DNA of 64,000 nt from Rhodophyticola porphyridii (GCF_003688285.1 NZ_RCNT01000004.1:274092-338091); one strand, 5' to 3'. Positions 33,293-44,313 are shown, counted from the stretch's first letter. Translations and numbers: made by a program. The notes: generated from the sequence alone by a model not told the origin.

Positions 33293-35530
33293 ATGCGCCA
33301 GCTTCTGTCAGCCGTGCTTCTCTCTGTCTGCATCCTGTTGCCCGCCGCACCTGCGGTCAGGGCGCAGGGCGACGAAACCCCCGCCGCCATTCTGGTTCTC
33401 GATGCCTCCGGCTCCATGTGGGGCCAGATTGACGGCATCAACAAGATCGTCATCGCCCGCGAGGTCATCGGCGGGATGCTGCAGGATCTTCCCGTCTCGC
33501 AGGCCATAGGATTGACTGTCTATGGCCACCGGACTCGTGGCGATTGCGCGGATATCGAAACGCTGATCGCGCCGGGTCTGGACACCCGTGCGGCCATCGC
33601 TGAGGCGGTCAATTCGATCAACCCGCGCGGGCGCACCCCGATGACCGCCTCGGTGGTGGAAGCCGCCCGGGCGCTACGGCACACGGAAAACGCCGCCACG
33701 GTCATCCTTGTCTCGGACGGGATCGAAACCTGCGAGGCCGACCCGTGCGCCATCGCTGCCGAGCTTGAGGCGTCGGGCATCGCCTTCACCGCCCATGTGA
33801 TCGGATTCGACGTGGCAGACCCTGAAGCGCGAGCCCAGATGCAGTGCATCGCGGACAACACCGGCGGGCAGTTCCTGACCGCGGACAATGCCGAGGAACT
33901 GGCGCAGGCGCTCGAACAGGTCGCCGTGGCCCCTGCCCCGGTGGCGACGCCGATCACCCTGCGCGCGCTTGTCGAACCCGACATGTCGGCCCCGGTCTCC
34001 CCCCTTGAGTGGACATTGTTTGACGCCGACGGCAACCAGGTTCTCGACCCGACCCGGGCCCCGACACTCACCGCGCAGCTTCCGCCCGGCAGCTATCGGA
34101 CGCAGGTGTTGCGCATGGCGCAGGACAGCGAACACGGCGCGAGCTTCACCGTCGAGGAAGGCGTGGCGCAAACTGTCACCATCCTCCTGCCCTTCATTCC
34201 GCCAGCCACCCATGGGGTCACCTTTACCGCCCGGATCGGTGGCGAGGATGGCCCGCTGATCACGGACCCCGTTCTATGGGATATTCGCCCTGTGCCCGAC
34301 GACGCGGCCGAAACCGAAGAAGGTAACGGGCTGATCTTCGATATGGCCAACGGATCCTATACCGTATCGGCCTACTGGACCGTGCAGGAGGTCAGCCAAG
34401 AAGTGCAGTTCATCGTCATCGACGCGGCCCGCGAGATCACCGTGGTGTTCGAGGAACCCGCAGTGACCGCCACGATCGTCGCCCCCGCCTCCGCCATTGC
34501 CGGATCGACCATCGAGGTCGGGTGGAACGGGCCGGACATGCCCAACGACTACATCGGGATCGGGCAGGAGGGCGCCACTGGCAGCGACGCCTGGCGCAAC
34601 TACACCTATACGCGCGACGGCAACCCCCTCAGCCTGCTGGCGCCGCCCGAACCGGGCGAGCACCTGATCGGTTATTTCCTGGCCGACGGGCGCGAACGGA
34701 TCGGCGCGGCCCGGATCACCGTCACCCCTGTAGAGGCCACTCTGATCGCACCGGAAACCGCGCGCGCCGGAGATACGATCAACGTGGACTGGACCGGGCC
34801 GGATTACCGCAACGACTATATCGGGATCGGCCGCGCGGAGGCGACCGGTTCGGACCGATGGGAGAACTACACCTACACCCGCGAGGGCAATCCTCTGCAA
34901 CTGCTCGTGCCCACGGAACCCGGCGATTACGCGATCACCTATTTCCTCGATCAGGACCGAACCCCGCTGACCTCTGTCCCGATCACCGTCACCGCGCTGG
35001 AAACCGGCGTCACCGCGCCCGCCACGGCCATCGCCGGATCGACCATCGAGGTCGGATGGACCGGGCCCGACAACCAGAACGACTATATCGGGATCGGCCG
35101 CGCGGAGGCGACCGGCTCGGACCGGTGGGAGAACTACACCTACACTCGCGAGGGCAATCCTCTGCAACTGCTCGTGCCCACGGAACCCGGCGATTACGCG
35201 ATCACCTATTTCCTCGATCAGGACCGGGCCGCGCAAGCGACCAGCGTCCTGAACGTGACCCCGGTTGGAGCAAACCTGACGGCGCCGGACCGCGCAGAAG
35301 CCGGCGCGACCATCGAGATCGGATGGACCGGGCCGGATTATCACAACGATTACATCGGGATCGGGCGAGCGGATGCGACCGGCAGCGCGGCCTGGGAGAG
35401 CTACGCCTACACCCGCGATGGTTCCCCCCTCAGGATACAGGTTCCCGATGAACCGGGCGCCTATGTGATCCGCTATTTCATGTCGCAGGACCGGACCGAA
35501 CTGGCGAGCCGGCCTCTGATCGTGGACTGA
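33293..35530 (+). CDS. Secreted VWA-domain protein with four tandem C-terminal domains
   Basis: A 745-residue exported protein. A signal peptide (1-24) precedes a von Willebrand A domain (about 30-205) with the metal site DASGSM and later SDGIETC. A linker region follows (210-385), then four copies of an 89-residue beta-type domain (about 390-745), each with GW.GPD...NDYIGIG..(A/D)ATGS..W..Y.YTR.G.PL......EPG.Y.I.YF. Such proteins bind partners outside the cytoplasm in a metal-dependent way. AGTTTCC-type spacing gives no strong ribosome site. Family known, function not. Confidence 0.85.
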   Translation: MRQLLSAVLLSVCILLPAAPAVRAQGDETPAAILVLDASGSMWGQIDGINKIVIAREVIGGMLQDLPVSQAIGLTVYGHRTRGDCADIETLIAPGLDTRAAIAEAVNSINPRGRTPMTASVVEAARALRHTENAATVILVSDGIETCEADPCAIAAELEASGIAFTAHVIGFDVADPEARAQMQCIADNTGGQFLTADNAEELAQALEQVAVAPAPVATPITLRALVEPDMSAPVSPLEWTLFDADGNQVLDPTRAPTLTAQLPPGSYRTQVLRMAQDSEHGASFTVEEGVAQTVTILLPFIPPATHGVTFTARIGGEDGPLITDPVLWDIRPVPDDAAETEEGNGLIFDMANGSYTVSAYWTVQEVSQEVQFIVIDAAREITVVFEEPAVTATIVAPASAIAGSTIEVGWNGPDMPNDYIGIGQEGATGSDAWRNYTYTRDGNPLSLLAPPEPGEHLIGYFLADGRERIGAARITVTPVEATLIAPETARAGDTINVDWTGPDYRNDYIGIGRAEATGSDRWENYTYTREGNPLQLLVPTEPGDYAITYFLDQDRTPLTSVPITVTALETGVTAPATAIAGSTIEVGWTGPDNQNDYIGIGRAEATGSDRWENYTYTREGNPLQLLVPTEPGDYAITYFLDQDRAAQATSVLNVTPVGANLTAPDRAEAGATIEIGWTGPDYHNDYIGIGRADATGSAAWESYAYTRDGSPLRIQVPDEPGAYVIRYFMSQDRTELASRPLIVD
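34463..35527 (+). repeat. Four tandem 267-base repeats inside the VWA gene
   Basis: Repeat period is 267 bases (89 codons): the AACGACTATATCGGG segment starts at 34811 in repeat 2 and 35078 in repeat 3. Repeats 2 and 3 are almost identical at the DNA level for about 160 bases (34811-34968 versus 35078-35235, a few silent changes), whereas repeats 1 and 4 are clearly diverged. This points to a recent duplication or gene conversion of the middle pair. Confidence 0.9.
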
Positions 35531-35549
35531 TCCGGCAAGCCGAGAACGA

Positions 35550-35581
35550 AAGGGGGCGGCCACCAGCGGCGCCGCCCCCTT
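35550..35581. terminator. Bidirectional terminator between the VWA gene and lpd
   Basis: AAGGGGGCGGC pairs with GCCGCCCCCTT around a ten-base loop between two convergent genes. The T tracts are short, so efficiency is uncertain. Confidence 0.65.
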
Positions 35582-35603
35582 GTCCCGATTACGGTCCCGC
35601 GGT

Positions 35604-37001
35604 CTAGAAGTTGATGACCCGGTCATAGGCATCAAGCACCGACTCGTGCATCATCTCGCTGAGCGTGGGGTGCGGGAAGATGGTTTCCATCAGGTCCTCC
35701 TCGGTGGTCTCCAGCTGGCGGCCCACCACGTAACCCTGGATCAGTTCGGTGACCTCCGCGCCGATCATATGGGCGCCCAGAAGCTCGCCCGTCTTGGCGT
35801 CGAACACGGTTTTCACCAGCCCCTCCGCCTCGCCCAAGGCAATCGCCTTTCCGTTGCCGATGAAGGGGAAACGCCCGACCTTGACGTCGTAGCCAAGCTC
35901 CTTCGCCTTCGCCTCGGTATAGCCGACGCTGGCGACCTGCGGGTAGCAATAGGTGCACCCGGCAATGCTTTCGGGTTTGCTTGGGTGAACCTTGTTCTTG
36001 CCCGCGATCAGTTCGGCCACCATCACGCCTTCATGGCTTGCCTTGTGTGCCAGCCACGGCGCGCCTGCGATGTCGCCGATGGCGTAAACCCCCTCCACGC
36101 CCGTGCGGCAGAATTCATCCGTCACCACATGGGTCCGGTCGATCTTCACGCCAAGCTCCTCCAGCCCGAGTCCCTCGACATTGCCGACGATGCCCACGGC
36201 GGAGATCACCGTGTCGAACTCCTGCTTCTCAACCTTGCCACCGATCTCGATATGCGCGGTTACCTTGTCCCGGGCGCGATCAAGCTGCTTGACCATGGCC
36301 TTTTGCAGAATCTTCATCCCCTGCTTCTCGAAGCTTTTCTTGGCAAAGGCGCTGATCTCGGCATCTTCCACGGGCAGGATCCGGTCCATCACCTCCACCA
36401 CGGTCGTGTCGGCGCCAAGGGTGTTGTAGAAGCTGGCAAACTCGATCCCGATCGCACCCGAGCCGATCACCAGGAGCTTCCTGGGCATGTGTTTCGGGGT
36501 CAATGCCGCCTTGTAGGTCCAGACCCTGTCGCCATCTGCCTCCAGCCCAGGCAGTTCGCGGGCGCGGGCGCCTGTCGCCAGGATGATGTTCTTGGCGCCC
36601 AGTTCCTCGGTGCCTTTGTCGGTCTTGACGCTGACCTTGCCCTTGGCGGGTATCGTGGCGTCGCCCATCACAACGGTGATCTTGTTCTTCTTCATCAGAT
36701 GGCCGACCCCGGAATTCAGCTGCTTGGCCACCTTCCGCGAGCGTTTGACCACCTCGTCCAGATCGTAGCCGATCCCGTCGGCCTTCAGCCCGAACTCCTT
36801 GGCCCGCTGCATCAGGTGAAAAATCTCCGAACTTCGCAACATCGCCTTGGTCGGGATACAGCCCCAGTTCAGGCAGATGCCACCCATATGCTCCCGTTCG
36901 ACGATGGCGACGTTCAGACCAAGCTGACTGGCGCGGATCGCGGCAACATAGCCCCCCGGTCCGGCCCCGATTACAACGATGTCAAAGCTTTTGGCAGCCA
37001 T
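35604..37001 (-). CDS. lpdA: Dihydrolipoyl dehydrogenase
   Basis: A 465-residue flavoprotein (E3) that reoxidises dihydrolipoamide of 2-oxoacid dehydrogenases. FAD motif GAGPGGYVAA at 12-21; redox disulfide Cys43/Cys48 in GGICLNWGCIP; NAD motif GSGAIGIEFA; catalytic His444-Glu449 in HPTLSE. No E1/E2 genes are adjacent, so which complex it serves is not shown. Confidence 0.96.
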   Translation of the reverse strand: MAAKSFDIVVIGAGPGGYVAAIRASQLGLNVAIVEREHMGGICLNWGCIPTKAMLRSSEIFHLMQRAKEFGLKADGIGYDLDEVVKRSRKVAKQLNSGVGHLMKKNKITVVMGDATIPAKGKVSVKTDKGTEELGAKNIILATGARARELPGLEADGDRVWTYKAALTPKHMPRKLLVIGSGAIGIEFASFYNTLGADTTVVEVMDRILPVEDAEISAFAKKSFEKQGMKILQKAMVKQLDRARDKVTAHIEIGGKVEKQEFDTVISAVGIVGNVEGLGLEELGVKIDRTHVVTDEFCRTGVEGVYAIGDIAGAPWLAHKASHEGVMVAELIAGKNKVHPSKPESIAGCTYCYPQVASVGYTEAKAKELGYDVKVGRFPFIGNGKAIALGEAEGLVKTVFDAKTGELLGAHMIGAEVTELIQGYVVGRQLETTEEDLMETIFPHPTLSEMMHESVLDAYDRVINF

Positions 37002-37091
37002 GGGCGACCCTCCTGGCGAAAATTTTGTTCAGCATTAAACTATCTGACCGTATGTCGCAATTGATCCATGGGGCGCAGTATTGTCGCGGCG

Positions 37092-37958
37092 TTATGCCCC
37101 CGACAACCACGCGATTGTCGTGGCGATGACCTGATCCAGCATATCGGGCCCGGTGAAGACATTGAACACATGATCCATCTCCATCAGCACCAGCGTGTCG
37201 GTCGCGTTTCCGCGCGCATCCAGCACCGACTGCCCCATCGCGGGCTGCGGCGTGATCAGGTCGTCATTGGCCCCCACGACCACCAGCACCGGGCCGGGGT
37301 AATCCGCGATCGCGCCCACCGGGTCGCTGTCAGGGATTTCGTGAAAGAAGGCGCCGTTCAGCTCCATCTCGGCGCCCCAGGGCAAGGTGAAACCCACTGG
37401 CGTGGCCGGTGCCGCAGCCAGCCCGGCCTCCATCACCTCGGGTCCGAAAAGTGCCCCGAAGGAGACACGCGGTGCCGTCACCGGGTTCAGCAAGACGACG
37501 CGGGCCAGATCCGGACGCTCGGCAGCCAGATGGGCGGCGACAAGCCCGCCCTGACTCCAGCCGATCACGGCAATTTCTCGGGCGCCGATATCGGGATGCG
37601 CGGCCATCCAGTCGACGGCCGCCACCGCATCCTCGATCTGGGTGGAAAAGGTCGTCTCTTCCCAGGGCATCTCCAGGCTCTCGCCCGAACCGCGGAAATC
37701 GATCCGCAGGCTCGGCATTCCGGCGGCCGCAAGCTGCCGCGCGAAGCGGGTGAAAACGAAATCCTCCGTGCCTTCCACCGGAAGCTCGTCGCGGGTGCCG
37801 GTGAACCCGTGCAGCAGCAGAACTGCGGGCCCCGGCCCGTCAGACACCTCGTAGGTGCCGATCACGCTGTCTCCGCCCACGTCCAGCCGCACATCCTCGG
37901 CCATCGCCGCCCCTGTCGTCACCAGCACAGCGGCCAAAGCCGTTCCGATCCGTGTCAT
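37092..37958 (-). CDS. Exported alpha/beta hydrolase
   Basis: A 288-residue protein with a signal peptide (about 1-20, TGAAMA) and an alpha/beta hydrolase fold. The oxyanion motif is LLLHGFTGTRDE, the nucleophile elbow GWSQGG, and the acid and base candidates are in GANDDLI and MDHVFNV. It resembles BAAT/dipeptidyl-peptidase-like esterases; substrate unknown. The ATG at 37958 has GGAAGGGA upstream; the in-frame TTG at 37979 is less likely. Confidence 0.87.
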   Translation of the reverse strand: MTRIGTALAAVLVTTGAAMAEDVRLDVGGDSVIGTYEVSDGPGPAVLLLHGFTGTRDELPVEGTEDFVFTRFARQLAAAGMPSLRIDFRGSGESLEMPWEETTFSTQIEDAVAAVDWMAAHPDIGAREIAVIGWSQGGLVAAHLAAERPDLARVVLLNPVTAPRVSFGALFGPEVMEAGLAAAPATPVGFTLPWGAEMELNGAFFHEIPDSDPVGAIADYPGPVLVVVGANDDLITPQPAMGQSVLDARGNATDTLVLMEMDHVFNVFTGPDMLDQVIATTIAWLSGA

Positions 37959-38013
37959 CGCGCCGTCCCTTCCTCTCAATCAGGTCGGTCGGAGGGCACG
38001 CAATCGGCTCAGA

Positions 38014-38601
38014 TCAGCCTGCAGCCTCCAACTCGCTGACAACCTTGCCATAGCCGCCATCTTCCATAAAGCGCTGTTCGTCGACAGAACTCTGCCGACC
38101 GAGCGCCTCGTTGCGAAACGGAAAGCGGCCGAACGTCCGGATAATCTCCCGATGGGCCCGGGCGTGCAGGATGTTGCTTTGCCCGGTTTCCGGCATCCGC
38201 TCCTTCATCAGGCGCACGCAGTGATCCTGATCGGCCAGAATTTCGGAATGACAGAAGGGCATGTAGAAAAACTGCCGTTCCGGCTCGGCGGCGCGCATGT
38301 CCCAGCCGTTTTCGATCGAATAGCAGGCGGCGGATTTGGCCTTGAGATCGGTGGCAAAGGCCCGGGCCTGCCCCCGGAACATGTTGCGCGGAAACTGGTC
38401 CAGCAGGATGACGAGCGCCAGCGCCTTCTGCGGGTGGCTCGTCCAATCCGACAACTCGCCCCGCTCTCCCTTTTCCCAGAGATCCATGAAGCGCGTGGTG
38501 ATCTCCTCATCCAGCGCCGCGTCCTGCTTGTACCAATCCTCGGGCGAACGCTCGGTCAGCCAGAAGGCCAGAACCTCCTCCGACGGGTGCGGGTTTGTCA
38601 T
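38014..38601 (-). CDS. DUF924 family protein
   Basis: A 195-residue cytoplasmic protein with the DUF924 pattern: EEVLAFWL near the start, WYKQDAALDEEI, LALVILLDQFPRNMFRG and FFYMPFCHSE. The fold is alpha-helical (TPR-like); no activity is established. It stands between the hydrolase and an MFS gene on the same strand with 41-55 base gaps, possibly one transcript. Confidence 0.92.
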   Translation of the reverse strand: MTNPHPSEEVLAFWLTERSPEDWYKQDAALDEEITTRFMDLWEKGERGELSDWTSHPQKALALVILLDQFPRNMFRGQARAFATDLKAKSAACYSIENGWDMRAAEPERQFFYMPFCHSEILADQDHCVRLMKERMPETGQSNILHARAHREIIRTFGRFPFRNEALGRQSSVDEQRFMEDGGYGKVVSELEAAG

Positions 38602-38642
38602 CGCTCTCCTCCTTCACGACCTTTGGCGGTCTTGGGAGCACC

Positions 38643-39920
38643 TTACACGGCGGGCTGCGACTTGTCTTCCGTCTCCTCGGCTTCCTGCGCAGCTTCGATG
38701 AAGGCCTCCTGCGCCCATTCCATGGCGACCGGCGATGTGGTCGCCATCACCGGGGCATAGCTGCCAGTCTCGTCCGACGACGGCGCGGGCCGCACGGTCA
38801 TCCGATAGACCGCATAGACCGCAAGCGTGGCCATGAGCACGGCGAGATAGATGAAATAGCCCGACGGCCCGATTGCCCCCATGATCGCACCCACCGCGAG
38901 GGGGCCGAAGATCGCGCCGACCCCGTTGATGAAAATCAGCCGGCCGCCGGCCGCCGCCATCTGTTCATGTTCCAGAAAGTCGTTCGTATAGGCCACCAGA
39001 AGCGCATAAAGCGGGTTCGCCATACCGCCGAACAGGAATGCCGCCGTTAGCAGCAGCCAGAACAGGCCGCCGCCCAGCACCGCGACCACGGCGAGCGCGG
39101 CGGCCAGAACGCTGATCGCGAGGATCAGCACGCGGCGGTCCATCCGGTCCGATATCCACCCGATCGGGTATTGCAGCAGCAGGCCGCCCACATAGAAAGA
39201 CGCGACGAAAATCGAGATCTGGCCAAGGCCAAGCCCGGCCTCGGTGCCATAGACCGCCGACATGCCGAACATCGCCGAATAGACGCCCCCCATCACGAAG
39301 ATGCCCGCACATCCAAGCGGAGAGACGGCGAGGACTTCGCGCAGGCTCATCGGTTTGGTGGTCTCGAAGGCCGGCGTCGGGGTGACCGACAGCAGGATCG
39401 GCGCAAAGCTCAGCGAGACGAGCACCGACAGCACGATGAAAAGCGTGTACCCGGACGGATCGCCCAGAACCAGCAGACCCTGCGCGGAGACGATGCCCGC
39501 CATCTGCACCACCATGTAGATCGACAGCGCCTTGCCCCGCGTCTCGTTGGTGGCCGCGTTGTTCAGCCAGCTTTCTGCGGTCACGTACACGGCGGAGAAA
39601 CAGAACCCGATGATCACGCGCAGCACCGTCCAGCTGATCGGATCGGTCAGCACCGGGAACAGAACCAGCGCCGCCGAGATCATCGAGCCCAGGGCCGCGA
39701 AGACGCGGATATGCCCCACCCTTCGGATCATGTCCGGCGCCATGCGGGAGCCGCCCAGAAAGCCCGCGAAATAGGCGGACATGACGATCGACAACTCCAG
39801 CGTCGAAAACCCCTCGATGGCGCCGCGCACGCCCAGAAGGGTCCCCTGCAGGCCGTTTCCGACCATCAGCAGAAGCATGCCCAACAGCAGGGCCCAGGAA
39901 GAGCGAAGAACATCTATCAT
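38643..39920 (-). CDS. MFS transporter (YcaD-like)
   Basis: A 425-residue inner-membrane protein of the major facilitator superfamily, with about twelve hydrophobic segments and a 50-residue acidic C-terminal cytoplasmic tail (EEAEETEDKS-like). FLGGSRMAPDMIRRVGHIR follows helix 2 and YPIGWISDRMDRR marks the central loop. The overall pattern resembles the YcaD group. Substrate unknown. It begins 57 bases beyond the queA stop. Confidence 0.88.
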   Translation of the reverse strand: MIDVLRSSWALLLGMLLLMVGNGLQGTLLGVRGAIEGFSTLELSIVMSAYFAGFLGGSRMAPDMIRRVGHIRVFAALGSMISAALVLFPVLTDPISWTVLRVIIGFCFSAVYVTAESWLNNAATNETRGKALSIYMVVQMAGIVSAQGLLVLGDPSGYTLFIVLSVLVSLSFAPILLSVTPTPAFETTKPMSLREVLAVSPLGCAGIFVMGGVYSAMFGMSAVYGTEAGLGLGQISIFVASFYVGGLLLQYPIGWISDRMDRRVLILAISVLAAALAVVAVLGGGLFWLLLTAAFLFGGMANPLYALLVAYTNDFLEHEQMAAAGGRLIFINGVGAIFGPLAVGAIMGAIGPSGYFIYLAVLMATLAVYAVYRMTVRPAPSSDETGSYAPVMATTSPVAMEWAQEAFIEAAQEAEETEDKSQPAV

Positions 39921-39976
39921 GGGGCCGTCCCTAACTGTTTGAAGCCAGTTAGGTCATCCAATTTCGTCACGATCTG

Positions 39977-41032
39977 TCACGTCTGCGACGGAATCAGCAG
40001 CGAGGCGTCCCCGTAGGAGAAAAATCTGTATTCCTGCTCAATGGCATGGGCGTAGATCTCCTTGATCCGGTCCGCGCCCATCAGTGCGGAGACCAGCATC
40101 ATCAGGGTCGATTTCGGCAGATGGAAATTGGTCATCAGAGCCTGCGTGATCTTGAACCGGTAGCCGGGGTAGATGAAGATATCGGTGTCGCCCTGCCACG
40201 CGGTGAGGGAGCCATCGGCACCCGCAGCGGTTTCGATCAGCCGCAATGCGGTGGTGCCCACCGGGATAATCCGGCCGCCGGCGGCTTGTGTCGCAGTGAT
40301 CTCGGCGGCGGCCTCGGCGGTGATCTCGCCCCATTCCGCATGCATCCGGTGCGTGGTCACGTCATCCACGGTGACCGGAAGAAAGGTGCCCGCGCCCACA
40401 TGAAGCGTCACGAAACTCATCGTGACCCCCCTGTCGCGCAGCGCGGCCAGCAACGGTTCGTCGAAATGCAGGCTGGCGGTGGGCGCTGCCACCGCGCCGG
40501 AGCGGCGGGCCCAGATCGTCTGATAATCCTGCTTGTCCTGCGCATCCGCCGCCCGTTTGCCCGCGATATAAGGCGGCAGCGGCATGGCGCCGGCCGCATT
40601 CAGCGCCGCGTCGAAATCCGTACCGCTCAGGTTGAACCGTAGGTGCAACCCGGCCTCCAGCGCCGTCACCTCGGCCGACAGATTGTCGGAGAACACCACC
40701 TTCTCACCGATCGCCAGCTTGCGCAGCGGCTTGGCCAGCGCCGACCAGCTGCCATCGGCCTGCGGCTCCAGCAGAGTGACCTCGACCTTGGCCTTCACGA
40801 TCTCCGTGCCGGTGTCGCGCCAGCGGATCCCCGACAGGCGCGCCGGGATGACCTTGGTGTCATTCAGGACCAGCCGGTCGCCGGGACGCAGGATGTCGGG
40901 CAGATCATAGACATGCCGGTCCTCGGTCGTAGGGCCGTCGGCCAGCAACAGGCGCGCCGACGATCTGGGCCGCGCGGGCCGGGTTGCGATCCGGCCCTCC
41001 GGCAGGTCGAAATCGAAATCGTTCAGGTTCAC
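39977..41032 (-). CDS. queA: S-adenosylmethionine:tRNA ribosyltransferase-isomerase
   Basis: A 351-residue enzyme that moves the ribosyl part of SAM onto preQ1 in tRNA, forming epoxyqueuosine. It begins [19 protein letters not shown] and includes [22 protein letters not shown] and YQTIWAR, with [14 protein letters not shown] near the end. The start is GTG (41030-41032), overlapping the TGA of the preceding AsmA-like gene (GTGA), so its translation is probably coupled to that gene. It works downstream of tgt (17294). Confidence 0.96.
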   Translation of the reverse strand: MNLNDFDFDLPEGRIATRPARPRSSARLLLADGPTTEDRHVYDLPDILRPGDRLVLNDTKVIPARLSGIRWRDTGTEIVKAKVEVTLLEPQADGSWSALAKPLRKLAIGEKVVFSDNLSAEVTALEAGLHLRFNLSGTDFDAALNAAGAMPLPPYIAGKRAADAQDKQDYQTIWARRSGAVAAPTASLHFDEPLLAALRDRGVTMSFVTLHVGAGTFLPVTVDDVTTHRMHAEWGEITAEAAAEITATQAAGGRIIPVGTTALRLIETAAGADGSLTAWQGDTDIFIYPGYRFKITQALMTNFHLPKSTLMMLVSALMGADRIKEIYAHAIEQEYRFFSYGDASLLIPSQT

Positions 41033-44000
41033 TGGCTCAGCTCCGGTGGCGGACGGCGAAAGATCTCGCGGAAGATGCCCGGCGTCAGAATCGACAGCGG
41101 GTTCACGTTTACACGTGTGTTTTCCGGCGTGCCGGTCAAGCGGTAAGTGACACCGAAAAGCCCCTCGCGGCGAGGGGCGAACAGCGCGCCCAGAACGCCG
41201 TTGACCATGTAAAGCGGGGACACGACGCCCTGCATGTCGAAGCGCCGGTTGGCGATGTCATAGACCCCGTCCATCGAGATGCCCATGGATGGCCCCACCG
41301 CCGTGCCCTGTTCGACGACGATGGCCCGCGGATCGAGACGGAACCGCGCCTCCACCTCGCCGAGATTGATGCCGGTGTCGCCCAGTTGCTCCAGAAGTCC
41401 CACGATCGAAACGGCGTTCAGAAGCTCGGCCATCGCAGGCGCGTTGCGCAGGCGCGGCCCGTTGATCGTGATCTGGCCGATATAGGCGCCGGTCTGGCCC
41501 GTCGGTCGCATGACAAGCTCCATCGCACCGCCATATGCATTCTCGAACAGGCCCGCCGCGCGCATGACCGCCCCGCCATCATCCGAGCGCAGCCGCACAG
41601 CCGCCCCGTTCGCCGTTGTCACTAGCGTGCCGCTGACCGGCACCGCGCCGTTGACCTCTCCCCGGAACTGTCCTGACAGACCGCCCGCCGCAGTCAGATC
41701 CGCCGCGACCGAGTTGAGCGCGATGCCATCGCTGATCTGCAACCGGTCCAGGCGCACCGTCAGGGGCCCGCTGCCCGCCCCGCCGCGCGCGCGCCCGCCG
41801 CCCGACGGCACCCGGCGCAGATCGACGCTGCCGCCGGTCAGCTCGACCGAGGGCGCGCGCCCCTCCCCCCGGCCCACCAACGCGCCGGTCACATCGAGCC
41901 AATCGTTCAGCCGGAACCGCGTGGCGGTCAGCCGGTCGAACCCGCCACCCTCACGCAGGCGGATATCGCCCTGAAGCTCCAGACCCGTGGCGGCCAGTTC
42001 CAGCGAGGTGACACCGGGCGCGGGGCCAAGACGCACCGTCGCGGCAAGCCGCCCGGCCTGACCCTGCGGCTTTTGCCATGACAAGGCGTCAAGCCGCAGC
42101 CCAAGACCGGTGAGATCTGACGACAGAATCAGATCGGGCGGGCCCTCCTCCCCGCCGAGATCCAGAACGAAATCAGCCCCCGTCGATCCCGTGAGAAGCC
42201 CGTCGGGCAGCACCACACCAAAGCCGGCCAACCCGTCCGGAGACAGAACGCCCGTACCCTCCAGCCGGCTGCGGCCATCGGCGCCGGGGCCAAGGGAGCG
42301 GGTCCATCGCCCGGTGGCCGCGATCCCGTCGAGGCGCGCGCGTCCACTGATCGCGACGCGGTCCGGCACAACATCGACCTCAAGGCTGTCGGCGCTCACC
42401 ACCCGCCCGGCCACGAGTGTATCTGAGCGGATGTCGGCCAGCCGGCCGCTAACCTCGAAATCGATCTCCTCGAACGGCACCTGTTGGCGCAGCGGCACGG
42501 TGAGCCGCCCGCGCAGATCGGCCCGCCCCGTGGCCAGCGTCTCCGCAGAGAGCCGACCGTCGGAAAACAGGTTCACCGGCGGCAGTTCCAGAAGGCTCAG
42601 CACATCGCGCAGCTCCCCGCGGGCGTGGAGGTCGAAGGTGGTATCGGGGCCGCGCACCCGCACATCCTCGATCACCATCGTCGATCCCGCCAGCCCGACC
42701 GATCCCCCCAATGGCCCTGTCACTCCGCCCGCGCTAAGCGACATCACAAATCGCGGGCCGGTCAGCGACACATAGCCCCGCGCGCCCTCGATGGGAGGCA
42801 TCTCGCGCAAGGCATGGATCGTGGCCTGCTCGAAGTCGAGACGCAGCATCTGCGCCGGTCTCTCCCCCGGTTCCTGCCGGAGGGAGAAGCGGATATCGCG
42901 CAACGTGCCGCCGGTCAGATTGCGCTCCAGCCAGCCCCGGGTGTTCGGGATCGCGCCGGTCGGCCAGTAGGGCAGCACGTCGGTCGCCGCGACTTCGGGG
43001 ATCGTCGCGTCGATCCGCATGCTCAACCCGTCGGGGCGCGCCGCAATCTCGCCCTCAGCACTCAGATGCAAGGCGCCGTCGAACAGCACCGCCTGCCCCA
43101 GTTCAAGGCGCACGAAAGGCGACAGGGACAGCCGCATATCCATAGCGCCCCCTTCGAACTGCACAGGCGCGGCAAAAACACCCTCGGGCGCGGCTTCGAT
43201 CCCGGTGAAGTGAAACTGGCCGACATAGCTGGTGCCATCTTGCATAAGATCGGCATTGCCCGTGGCCCGGAACCGTAAGGCGGGCGCATCCACGTCGAGC
43301 GCGGAGAAACTCAGCCGTGCGGCGGCCGCATCGTAATCGAAATAGGCGCTGAGCGCTGTGAAGGGCAGAGGTGCCACTCCCTCGCCCAGAGAGATACGGC
43401 CTTCCCCGATATCCAGCGCGCCGCTCAAATCGCCAACCGTGCCGTCATCTCTGAGCCGCGTCGTCAGCGCCCCTGAAATCGGCGCGCGCATCAAATCGAG
43501 CCAGGCAAGCGCGGGAGCGGCGCTGGCCACGTCCCGGGCCGCCAGATTCTGGAACTGCGCGCGCATATCCGTTCGCCCCAGTTCGGGGTTGCGGGTTACC
43601 GCAAGCGACAGACTCGCGTTCCGGCTTCCCTCCAGCTGGCCGCCCATGATCAGGGTCAGCGCGGCGCCCTTGCGCTCCAGGCGCAGGTTGGCGTCATGGG
43701 CCCGGATCTCGCGGCCCGTCACCGCATCGTTCAGGATCAGTTCCAGCCCGCGCCCGCTGATCTCCTGCAGTTCGGCGAAGATCGGCTGCGCGAACATCGC
43801 ATCGATCCGGGCCAGCGTCTCGGTCAGATCGCGGGCCTCGGCGCGGCGCTCATCGGTCAGGGCCAGATCCAGGCGCCCGTCGGCATCGCGGACCATGCGC
43901 AGGCCGGCACCGGTCAGGTCTACCCGATAGGGCCGCATCTCTCCGCGCAGCAACGCGCGCCCGTTCAGATGCACCGAGAGTTCCGGGAACCGCGCCCGCA

Positions 44001-44313
44001 GGTCGTCGCCGTCGCGGAGCACCACATCGCTCAGCACGATCTGCGGTGTCACCCCGCCCTCGCGCAGCGCCAGCCCGATGTCGCCGATTTCGACCCGATT
44101 GGCCGCCATCGCCCGGTCGAGACGCGTCTCGATCATCGTCTGAACGCCGTCGGGCAGGCGCAGGACATTGTCCATCGCCATCCAGATGACGGCAACCAGC
44201 ATCAGCACCGGAACCAGCACCAGCAGGCTCAGAACCGTACTGCACCACCAAAGAATCCGCCGACGCAATCGGCGGGGCGGGGTCTGGCTTACGTCCTTTG
44301 GCTGCTCTGCCAT
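41029..44313 (-). CDS. Large AsmA-like/DUF3971 inner-membrane protein
   Basis: A 1094-residue protein with a short basic cytoplasmic N-terminus, one membrane helix (about 20-46) and a very long periplasmic part rich in beta-strand motifs, with an AsmA-like C-terminal region ([31 protein letters not shown]). AsmA-clan proteins such as YhdP bridge the periplasm and move phospholipids to the outer membrane; that role here is inference from architecture. The ATG at 44313 gives the helix near the N-terminus; the frame is open to 44418. Coupled to queA by a GTGA overlap. Confidence 0.85.
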   Translation of the reverse strand: MAEQPKDVSQTPPRRLRRRILWWCSTVLSLLVLVPVLMLVAVIWMAMDNVLRLPDGVQTMIETRLDRAMAANRVEIGDIGLALREGGVTPQIVLSDVVLRDGDDLRARFPELSVHLNGRALLRGEMRPYRVDLTGAGLRMVRDADGRLDLALTDERRAEARDLTETLARIDAMFAQPIFAELQEISGRGLELILNDAVTGREIRAHDANLRLERKGAALTLIMGGQLEGSRNASLSLAVTRNPELGRTDMRAQFQNLAARDVASAAPALAWLDLMRAPISGALTTRLRDDGTVGDLSGALDIGEGRISLGEGVAPLPFTALSAYFDYDAAAARLSFSALDVDAPALRFRATGNADLMQDGTSYVGQFHFTGIEAAPEGVFAAPVQFEGGAMDMRLSLSPFVRLELGQAVLFDGALHLSAEGEIAARPDGLSMRIDATIPEVAATDVLPYWPTGAIPNTRGWLERNLTGGTLRDIRFSLRQEPGERPAQMLRLDFEQATIHALREMPPIEGARGYVSLTGPRFVMSLSAGGVTGPLGGSVGLAGSTMVIEDVRVRGPDTTFDLHARGELRDVLSLLELPPVNLFSDGRLSAETLATGRADLRGRLTVPLRQQVPFEEIDFEVSGRLADIRSDTLVAGRVVSADSLEVDVVPDRVAISGRARLDGIAATGRWTRSLGPGADGRSRLEGTGVLSPDGLAGFGVVLPDGLLTGSTGADFVLDLGGEEGPPDLILSSDLTGLGLRLDALSWQKPQGQAGRLAATVRLGPAPGVTSLELAATGLELQGDIRLREGGGFDRLTATRFRLNDWLDVTGALVGRGEGRAPSVELTGGSVDLRRVPSGGGRARGGAGSGPLTVRLDRLQISDGIALNSVAADLTAAGGLSGQFRGEVNGAVPVSGTLVTTANGAAVRLRSDDGGAVMRAAGLFENAYGGAMELVMRPTGQTGAYIGQITINGPRLRNAPAMAELLNAVSIVGLLEQLGDTGINLGEVEARFRLDPRAIVVEQGTAVGPSMGISMDGVYDIANRRFDMQGVVSPLYMVNGVLGALFAPRREGLFGVTYRLTGTPENTRVNVNPLSILTPGIFREIFRRPPPELSQ

